A stretch of 20,185 nt of DNA from Cytophagaceae bacterium (lineage in GTDB: Bacteria > Bacteroidota > Bacteroidia > Cytophagales > Flexibacteraceae): the NCBI GenBank assembly GCA_947464365.1, contig CANHWS010000027.1, forward strand, positions 1-20,185, read 5' to 3'. This document shows positions 15,067 through 20,185 of the stretch, one piece after another (position 1 is the stretch's first letter; each line of letters starts with the position of its first letter). Both the position numbers and the translations under genes were made by a program. The notes beneath the pieces were generated by a model. The model made no database searches. It worked only from the letters and a program-made list of their open reading frames with translations, and had not been told where the DNA came from.

Positions 15067-16098
15067 CTAAACCAATGCACTAAAACGGTTTAGCTCCAGG
15101 GCCTTTTCTTCAGGCATGGTATCCGCCATAAAGGTCCCTCCGTTTGACTCGGGCCCACCAAGATACTTCAGTAGGCCTGGTGCACGGTATGGTGGCAAAA
15201 TATGTAGGTACATCCAGTAGTCTAGGTCCGGCTGATCAGTAGGTGACTGCATTAAGGACATGACATAGGGGAAAGTATGACCTGCATTGAGGTCCAACTT
15301 CCGGATAGTTTGCCAATAGACCTCGGCCAACCCTTTTATCTCCTCTGATGAGAGCGTCATGATTGTCGGGTGGTGGTTTTTTGGCATAATCATTACCTCA
15401 TAGGCATATCGGGCAAAAAACGGAATAAAGGCCACCGCTTGGTCATTTTCAGCGATGATCCGAACCTGGTCTGCAATTTCGGATTGTAGTATTTGGCCAA
15501 AAATAGACTTACCCGATTGTAAACGATAAGTTTTTGCGGCATCAAGATGCGTCTGGACAGTTCGGAAAACGAAGTCTGTGGCATAAATCTGGCAATGGGG
15601 ATGCGGATTGCTGACACCACACTCCTTGCCCTTGTTTTCAAACACAAAAACGGACTTGATCGGATGGATCTTGCTCAATCGGATGGTTTCAGTCTGAAGG
15701 GCTGAAAGGACATTATTTACAACCTCAGGCGACACATCACTAAGCGTCACATTGTGTCGAGGATCATAACAGACAACCCTAGCAATGCCGGTAGCGGGGC
15801 CCTTTTGGTAAAAATCATGCACAAATACCTCTGTGTCAGGAGCATTGAGTCCGACTACTGGGTGATCATTGTCAAAAATATAGACACCCTTATAGTCTGG
15901 GTTATGGTCACCATGGATCCTGAGATTGGTTGGGCAGAGATAGCAACTAGGGTCATAGGCGGGCGCCAGGTTGGTGTCCTGATCAGTTGTACCAGTGGTC
16001 CAAGGTCTTGAGTTACGATGGGCGGCATAGACCACCCACTCTTGCCTGAGTGGGTGCCAGCGTTTTTCCCATCTTCCGACGGTGTTTTCGATACTCAT
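15067..16098 (-). CDS. galT: galactose-1-phosphate uridylyltransferase
   Basis: A 343-residue enzyme of the Leloir pathway. It exchanges UMP between UDP-glucose and galactose-1-phosphate through a covalent uridylyl-histidine. The active site NPHPHCQIYA (164-173) gives the nucleophile H168 and the neighbouring H166; a Cys at 169 is also found in human GALT. The zinc site is intact: C52 and C55 in CYLCP, H115 in PRHNVTLSD, and H166. By comparison with my memory of the E. coli enzyme, the second, structural metal site (Glu182, His281, His296, His298) is mostly missing, with only an H299-like residue kept. The motif DNDHPVV and the C-terminal TFMADTMPEEKA are typical of non-enterobacterial GalTs. 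The gene is the first of a two-gene operon with the IMPase-family gene. No galK, galE or galM is visible nearby. The upstream terminator at 16163-16184 separates it from the preceding minus-strand gene. Confidence 0.93.
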   Translation of the reverse strand: MSIENTVGRWEKRWHPLRQEWVVYAAHRNSRPWTTGTTDQDTNLAPAYDPSCYLCPTNLRIHGDHNPDYKGVYIFDNDHPVVGLNAPDTEVFVHDFYQKGPATGIARVVCYDPRHNVTLSDVSPEVVNNVLSALQTETIRLSKIHPIKSVFVFENKGKECGVSNPHPHCQIYATDFVFRTVQTHLDAAKTYRLQSGKSIFGQILQSEIADQVRIIAENDQAVAFIPFFARYAYEVMIMPKNHHPTIMTLSSEEIKGLAEVYWQTIRKLDLNAGHTFPYVMSLMQSPTDQPDLDYWMYLHILPPYRAPGLLKYLGGPESNGGTFMADTMPEEKALELNRFSALV

Positions 16099-16162
16099 AC
16101 TAAAGCAGTTTTTGTGGGGTCATCCAAGACCGAAGTGTGGGCCAAATATGGGCATAAAAAAG

Positions 16163-16184
16163 GGGCCTGACATCGTCAAGGCCC
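16163..16184 (-). terminator. intrinsic terminator after the small membrane protein gene
   Basis: GGGCCTGAC (16163-16171) pairs with GTC-A-AGGCCC (16175-16184), a 9-bp stem with one bulged A and an ATC loop. Read on the minus strand it is followed by TTTTTT (plus-strand A run 16156-16161). It closes the transcript of the 16230-16520 gene and insulates galT, whose start lies 65 nt further on. Confidence 0.82.
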
Positions 16185-16229
16185 ACAATTTCATACACCA
16201 TAAGATCGTCGATACCCTACCTGAGTTGC

Positions 16230-16520
16230 CTAGTTGGTATAAAACCTTGGCTGAGCGGTGGGCTGCGGATTAGTATTTTTGGTAAGGAACAAATAGAGCC
16301 CCAAAATAGCACTACCGACAAACCCAGTAGCTAGTGTCAGGAATACCCATGCTGCCACCTCTCGCGACTGGGGTTGGCGTTTGATCAAGAACCAAAGGGT
16401 GATTAGTGCCGGTCCAAACCAAGCGACAAACCAACCAAGTGTGGATGCATTTGCGAGTAGATACATTGCCATAACTGCGCCCGTTTGTAATGTGAGTAAG
16501 TAGCCCTTAAATGTTGTCAT
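16230..16520 (-). CDS. small three-helix membrane protein, unknown function
   Basis: A hydrophobic protein of 96 residues from the ATG at 16520. Three membrane segments are visible at roughly residues 7-25, 29-48 and 57-79, separated by the basic loop KRQPQSRE and followed by a polar Thr/Pro/Gln tail. I do not recognise the family. The same frame is open to a TTG at 16571 and has further ATGs at 16550 and 16544. The start at 16520 is preferred because a -7-like octamer TACTTTTG (minus strand, 16552-16559) overlaps the earlier codons, and because MTTFKGY is a normal beginning for a membrane protein. It lies downstream of the AMP nucleosidase gene on the same strand and is followed by a good terminator, which supports it as a real transcription unit. 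Confidence 0.6.
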   Translation of the reverse strand: MTTFKGYLLTLQTGAVMAMYLLANASTLGWFVAWFGPALITLWFLIKRQPQSREVAAWVFLTLATGFVGSAILGLYLFLTKNTNPQPTAQPRFYTN

Positions 16521-16579
16521 GCCCAGATACTGTAATCCCACCATGACCATACAAAAGTACCTACTGACCAATAGGATGG

Positions 16580-16594
16580 GCCTACAGGGTAGGC
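16580..16594 (-). other. short perfect hairpin between AMP nucleosidase and the small membrane gene
   Basis: GCCTAC-AGG-GTAGGC is a 6-bp perfect stem with a 3-nt loop, located 64 nt past the stop codon of the AMP nucleosidase gene. There is no T-run after it on the minus strand, so it may be a weak 3'-end or processing structure. It should not be read as a confident terminator. Confidence 0.35.
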
Positions 16595-16657
16595 AAATCG
16601 TACTTTGGACTACTTTCTGCTAATAAACGTGCAAAACCAGACCAAAACTTACATTAT

Positions 16658-17431
16658 TTACTCGTACCTCAGGTGCTTTACAGACTCACCAGAGTTTGCC
16701 AGCTCGAGCAAGGAATCTATGCCAATATCAAGGTGTTTTTGGACATAGGACGAGGTGACTGACTTGTCGCTGGCAGAGGTCTTGACGCCATCAGGTGTCA
16801 TAGGGTTGTCGGAAACAAGTAGCAATGCGCCGTGCGGAATCTTGTTGACAAAGCCGACGATAAAAATGGTTGCAGTCTCCATATCAATCGCCATGGCCTT
16901 GAGCTCGCGTAAGTAGTCCTTAAACTTCTCGTCATGTTCCCATACACGGCGGTTGGTGGTATATACAGTACCAGTCCAGTAGTCACACTCATGTTTAACC
17001 ACAGTTGCCGACACTGACTTCTGGAGTCTAAAACTTGGCAAGGCTGGTATTTCGGGTGGGCAGTAGTCATTGCTTGTACCCTCGCCCCTGATGGCTGCGA
17101 TAGGCAGGATAAAGTCGCCAAGTTTGGTGTTATCCTTTAGGCCGCCACATTTACCCAGAAAAAGTGCAGCCTTCGGCTGGATGGCACTCAACAAGTCCAT
17201 TACGGTAGCCGCCATTGCACTTCCCATACCGAAGTTGATGATGGTGAGGTTGTTATGAGTCGCGATTTGCATCGGCTTGTTTTGTCCTATTATAGGCACC
17301 TCAAACTTAGCCGCAAACATTTCTACGTAGTTGACAAAGTTGGTCAGCAGGATATACTGGCCAAACTGGTCTAATGAGGCTCCTGTATAGCGAGGTAGCC
17401 AGTCTTTTACAATCTCTTCTTTTGTCTTCAT
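16658..17431 (-). CDS. amn: AMP nucleosidase, short form
   Basis: A 257-residue member of the nucleoside phosphorylase/nucleosidase superfamily. AMP nucleosidase hydrolyses AMP to adenine and ribose-5-phosphate in the cytoplasm and so controls the adenylate pool. Family marks are NFGMGSAMAATVMDLL (about 66-81), LGKCGGLKDNTKLGDFILP (92-110), RGEGTSNDY (115-123), the AIDMETATIF motif (181-190) with the ribose-binding M184/E185, and the catalytic Asp D208 in VSDNP. It lacks the extra N-terminal domain of the E. coli enzyme (about 480 residues). This is the form I associate with Bacteroidota, where it is usually annotated as AMP nucleosidase. A purine or uridine phosphorylase is an alternative, but the RGEGTSNDYCPPE stretch favours AMP nucleosidase. 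The upstream region carries a 13-bp near-perfect inverted repeat. Confidence 0.87.
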   Translation of the reverse strand: MKTKEEIVKDWLPRYTGASLDQFGQYILLTNFVNYVEMFAAKFEVPIIGQNKPMQIATHNNLTIINFGMGSAMAATVMDLLSAIQPKAALFLGKCGGLKDNTKLGDFILPIAAIRGEGTSNDYCPPEIPALPSFRLQKSVSATVVKHECDYWTGTVYTTNRRVWEHDEKFKDYLRELKAMAIDMETATIFIVGFVNKIPHGALLLVSDNPMTPDGVKTSASDKSVTSSYVQKHLDIGIDSLLELANSGESVKHLRYE

Positions 17432-17785
17432 TTTGGTTGTTCAATTCTAAACCAAACTAGTCCCCGAATACCGATTTGGCGGATGATTGGGACAAATTGG
17501 TCTGCTTTGGGATTAGTTTGGCTTACAATTTGCTATAAAAATCTGGAACACCTCTTCGCTAAATGCTGAGGGCTGACCTAGACAAAGGTAATCCAAACTG
17601 GAAGCCTAACTGATATCAAGGGCCTTAAATTTGGCTATGGCCCAAATCCAGAACCTGTACTTTGTAGTAGCCACGGATTCAAAATCCAGATACTCTCAGG
17701 GCTTTAAGTCCGTCTTGAACAATCTCCCAACATACCTAGTTACGTATTTCGACTCTATCACATCATCAGTCAACCCCACCTAGAA
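17432..17785. other. divergent intergenic region with a spaced inverted repeat
   Basis: These 354 bp separate the minus-strand AMP nucleosidase gene from the plus-strand glutathione peroxidase gene. CCAAACTAGTCCC (17452-17464) and GGGATTAGTTTGG (17509-17521) are inverted copies matching at 12 of 13 positions across a 44-bp spacer. Each outward-facing arm carries TAGTTTGG, which is close to the Bacteroidota -7 element TAnnTTTG but one base short. GGGCC (17620-17624) and GGCCC (17639-17643) form a small hairpin. No gene is apparent in the region. Confidence 0.45.
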
Positions 17786-18343
17786 ATGATTGCTTCGTTT
17801 TTCATGACCATCAGCTTGGCTCTAGGCCTTGCCACTTCAGCAATGAACACCACCCCTACCGAACCAACTCCAGGACTTGTAGCGCCTGCTGCAAAGAATC
17901 TTTATGACTTTTCGCTCAAGACCCTTGATGGACAGGCGTTGAATCTGAGCCAATACAAAGGCAAAAAGGTACTGCTGGTCAATGTGGCATCTGAGTGCGG
18001 ATACACACCGCAATACGGCAATCTCCAGAAGCTCCACGAAAAGTATGGTAACAAAGTCGTCATCATAGGGGTGCCTGCCAATAACTTTGGAGGTCAAGAG
18101 CCAGGTGACAGCAAAAAAATCAAGACCTTTTGCACCAAAAACTATGGCGTAACTTTCATGATGGCTGAGAAAATTTCGGTCAAGGGTGCTGATGCTGATC
18201 CCCTATACAAGTGGTTGGCCGAAAAAACCGAAGCCCCGAGCTGGAATTTTTGCAAATACCTAATTAATGAAAAAGGTGAGGTTGTCAAGTTCTACAAGTC
18301 CTCAGTTGACCCCCTCAGCGACGAGATCACGAAGGCCCTATAG
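17786..18343 (+). CDS. glutathione peroxidase family protein with N-terminal export signal
   Basis: A 185-residue thioredoxin-fold peroxidase. The catalytic Cys (not selenocysteine) is C71 in VNVASECGYTPQY. The rest of the tetrad is Q104 in NNFGGQEPG and W153/N154 in SWNF. C116 in TFCTKNYGVTF is at a position expected for a resolving Cys, so the enzyme probably uses thioredoxin rather than glutathione, as most bacterial members do. The catalytic domain starts near residue 37. The first 20 residues are hydrophobic and end in TSAMN, followed by a Thr/Pro-rich linker, suggesting a signal peptide or membrane anchor and a periplasmic location. The n-region has no Lys or Arg, so export is not certain. 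The usual Pro after YGVTF is replaced by Met. The gene is monocistronic, with a strong terminator 40 nt downstream. Confidence 0.92.
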   Translation: MIASFFMTISLALGLATSAMNTTPTEPTPGLVAPAAKNLYDFSLKTLDGQALNLSQYKGKKVLLVNVASECGYTPQYGNLQKLHEKYGNKVVIIGVPANNFGGQEPGDSKKIKTFCTKNYGVTFMMAEKISVKGADADPLYKWLAEKTEAPSWNFCKYLINEKGEVVKFYKSSVDPLSDEITKAL

Positions 18344-18383
18344 GCTCAGTACTTATGATTTAGACTGCCTGAGTCTAACCTAT

Positions 18384-18419
18384 GCCCATCCGCAGCTAGT
18401 GTGCGGATGGGCTTTTGTT
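18384..18419 (+). terminator. strong intrinsic terminator of the glutathione peroxidase gene
   Basis: GCCCATCCGCA (18384-18394) pairs perfectly with TGCGGATGGGC (18402-18412), an 11-bp GC-rich stem with a 7-nt loop, followed by TTTTGTTTG. A small AGACT/AGTCT hairpin (18362-18376) precedes it. Confidence 0.95.
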
Positions 18420-18476
18420 TGTTAATTAGGAACGAGATCCTAGTAAGACAGAACTTGTTAAAACTCAGGTCCTGCG

Positions 18477-19979
18477 ATGGGCACAAATAAAAACATGGCC
18501 TATATTGTGGCTATGATTCAGTCCCCTTCGCCTGCGACAAGCACCACAGACAACAATGCCTCGAACAAGGGGCTGATCCGGACCATTGGCCTTGTGACGG
18601 CTATCTTACTTGTGGTGAGCCAGATGATAGGCAGCGGGGTTTTCAAGAAGGTGACGATCATGGCAGCGGGTTTGCCATCACCAACCTATATTATGTTGGC
18701 TTGGCTCATTGCTGGTGGAGTTAGCATGGTAGGAGCCCTAACCAACTCAGAGGTTTGTGGGATCATAGCTGATCCTGGTGGCCAGTATGCCTACTTCCGA
18801 AAGATGTACGGACGTTTTTTTGCCTTTCTGTTTGGTTGGGCCTCATTTGCCGTCATCCAGTCCGCAACGATAGCGTCAGTGGCCTACGTTTTTGCTCAGT
18901 CGGTCAACACTGTGATGCCCCTACCACGGCTGTCGCCAGAAATGGAAAGTTACCTTCTGTTTGGGTTCTTGCCGATCTTCAACAACTTAGGTGTCAAGGG
19001 CCTTACAATCATCCTGATCGGTGGCCTGACGACCATCAACATTTTAGGGGTTAAATATGGTAGCAAGGTGTCGGATGTGTTGGCAACGCTGATTGCAATA
19101 GCAATCATTTTTATCATCATAACAGCCTTTGGCTCCTCTAAGGGGAGCTGGGATAACATTACACACGATGCAACAGAGTTTAGCACAGGGGCCGGCGCCA
19201 ATTTCGGGAGCCTGTTTTCTGCCCTATTTCCTGCAATGATGGCCGCCTTTTGGGCATACGAGGGCTGGAACAATATGGGATATCTGGGTGGGGAGATCAA
19301 AAAACCAGAGCGTTATATCCCTCTATCTCTAATCATCGGGGTAGGTTTCGTGATGTTGCTATACACAACTGTTAACCTAGCCTACCTATATGTCCTACCA
19401 GTGGAGCAGCTGGTTGCGATCAGCAAGGACGAAAATAGTATCGGTGCTGTGGCTGTTATGGAAGCTTTGCTCGGGAATACTGGCGTAATTTTTGTCAGTA
19501 GTTTGATTTTGGTAGCTACTTTCAACAGCACCAACGGCGTTATCCTCACGGCCAGCCGCCTGTATTATGCCATGGCGCTCGATAGGTTGTTCTTTAAACA
19601 AGCAGCTGTTTGTCACCCAGTTAACAAAACACCAAGCGGCAGTCTAATCCTACAAGCTGTGTGGTCTTCCATTTTGGTCCTGTCGGCTTCGTTTGATATC
19701 CTGACGGATATGTTGGTTTTTGCTGCATTCATCTTTTATGGGGCGATGGCTGCTGGGGTATTTATCCTCCGATCATCGATGCCCAATGCCCATCGGCCAG
19801 TGCGGGCACTAGGCTATCCGATACTGCCGGCGATTTTCGTTTTGTTCTGTGCAGCCTTGGTCCTGAACACTTTGGTAGTCCAGACCAGCCAATCCTTATG
19901 GGGATTAGCCCTAATTGGGTCTGGAGTCCCGTTTTATCTCTATTGGCAATCCATACGTAAACCTGTGGCGGAAGCCTAA
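18477..19979 (+). CDS. APC-superfamily amino-acid permease (LAT-like)
   Basis: A 500-residue inner-membrane transporter with about 12 membrane helices. The unwound-helix substrate motif is GSGVF at 52-56, followed by the PGGQYAY segment at about 100-106. FWAYEGWNNMGYLGGEIKKPERYIP (about 258-282) is the classic LAT/SLC7-type signature of amino-acid permeases and exchangers. The substrate cannot be specified. The first ATG gives a 32-residue polar N-terminus rich in Ser and Thr. ATGs at codons 7 and 13 (18495 and 18513) are alternative starts, and no clear ribosome-binding site decides between them. The gene begins 58 nt after the upstream terminator stem-loop, so it has its own promoter, which I could not identify. 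An exported protein starts 9 nt after its stop, which suggests an operon. Confidence 0.92.
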   Translation: MGTNKNMAYIVAMIQSPSPATSTTDNNASNKGLIRTIGLVTAILLVVSQMIGSGVFKKVTIMAAGLPSPTYIMLAWLIAGGVSMVGALTNSEVCGIIADPGGQYAYFRKMYGRFFAFLFGWASFAVIQSATIASVAYVFAQSVNTVMPLPRLSPEMESYLLFGFLPIFNNLGVKGLTIILIGGLTTINILGVKYGSKVSDVLATLIAIAIIFIIITAFGSSKGSWDNITHDATEFSTGAGANFGSLFSALFPAMMAAFWAYEGWNNMGYLGGEIKKPERYIPLSLIIGVGFVMLLYTTVNLAYLYVLPVEQLVAISKDENSIGAVAVMEALLGNTGVIFVSSLILVATFNSTNGVILTASRLYYAMALDRLFFKQAAVCHPVNKTPSGSLILQAVWSSILVLSASFDILTDMLVFAAFIFYGAMAAGVFILRSSMPNAHRPVRALGYPILPAIFVLFCAALVLNTLVVQTSQSLWGLALIGSGVPFYLYWQSIRKPVAEA

Positions 19980-19988
19980 CAACATCAA

Positions 19989-20185
19989 ATGACAGGCGGA
20001 CCAACATCAATCACTAGTATCCAGACATTTAGATGGCTAAGGGTAGTCGCTGTAGTCTGGATGTGCTTCTTGCCGATGGTCCTGTTAGCGCAGATGCCAG
20101 AGGTAAAACCGCTATTTCTTCCTGACACGACCCCAAAAAAAGGCCAACAAATCAAGACCGATTCGGTCTATGCCGTTCCGAGTGC
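19989..20185 (+). CDS. exported protein, N-terminal part (cut by right edge)
   Basis: An ATG at 19989, 9 nt after the permease stop, opens a frame that stays open to the end of the window (65 codons). The N-terminus has basic residues (FRWLR) followed by a hydrophobic core (VVAVVWMCFLPMVLLA) and the cleavage-like LLAQ, a clear signal peptide. Mature sequence begins around MPEVKPLFLPD and is Lys/Thr/Gln rich. Many Bacteroidota outer-membrane or periplasmic proteins begin like this, but the visible part is too short to name a family. Confidence 0.7.
   Translation, partial: MTGGPTSITSIQTFRWLRVVAVVWMCFLPMVLLAQMPEVKPLFLPDTTPKKGQQIKTDSVYAVPS

Noticed and set aside
15580..15610. Cys instead of Gly in the GalT active site (HPHCQ)
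   Set aside because: Human GALT carries the same HPHCQ sequence, so this is normal variation and not a defect.
16082..16273. 63-codon plus-strand frame between galT and the small membrane gene
   Set aside because: It runs through a minus-strand terminator and into the end of a minus-strand gene; there is no recognisable product.
1..20185. Mobile elements, phage genes, tRNA/rRNA genes, defence systems
   Set aside because: No transposase, integrase, terminal repeats, tRNA-like cloverleaf or defence-associated domain was recognised on either strand.

Overview
The window comes from a Bacteroidota genome. Two large secreted proteins end in type IX secretion (T9SS) C-terminal sorting domains. One promoter (13907-13938, minus strand) fits the Bacteroidota consensus TTTG / TAnnTTTG with a 20-nt spacer. 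The AMP nucleosidase is the short form that I associate with this phylum. The sequence does not fix the family or genus. No rRNA, tRNA, CRISPR array, transposase, integrase or phage gene was found, so this looks like ordinary chromosome with one specialised-metabolism locus.

Layout. (1) 1-445: the 3' end of a dTDP-glucose 4,6-dehydratase gene. (2) 486-3651: a type III polyketide synthase and a SAM methyltransferase in one minus-strand operon, converging on a geranylgeranyl-reductase-type flavoprotein. All three enzymes keep their diagnostic motifs, and together they look like a small pathway for a methylated, oxidised aromatic polyketide lipid. A fumarylacetoacetate-hydrolase-family gene (3745-4605) lies upstream on the same strand, separated by a 93-bp gap that holds a perfect 16-bp inverted repeat. 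(3) 4940-8454, plus strand: a LysE-like membrane protein, a lamin-tail lipoprotein, an SdiA-regulated/YjiK-type exported beta-propeller, and a phosphate-selective-type porin. The last two overlap as TAATG. (4) 8565-10709: a secreted IPT/TIG-repeat T9SS protein. (5) 10710-11441: about 730 bp with no convincing gene. (6) 11442-13938, minus strand: a T9SS-exported right-handed beta-helix/FN3 protein with its own consensus promoter and terminator. (7) 13999-16098, minus: galT followed by an inositol-monophosphatase-family gene, an unusual two-gene operon with no galK in view. (8) 16163-17431, minus: a small three-helix membrane protein with its own terminator, and an AMP nucleosidase. (9) 17786-20185, plus: an apparently exported glutathione peroxidase with a strong terminator, an APC-family amino-acid permease, and the start of an exported protein cut by the window edge.

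How the parts may work together. Housekeeping and salvage functions (sugar nucleotides, the Leloir pathway, AMP, peroxide, amino acids) surround two more specialised sets. The first is the type III PKS trio with its inverted repeat. The second is the lipoprotein / beta-propeller / porin set, which spans outer-membrane surface, periplasm and outer membrane and could be an uptake module. Both functional proposals are inferences from domain content and gene order.
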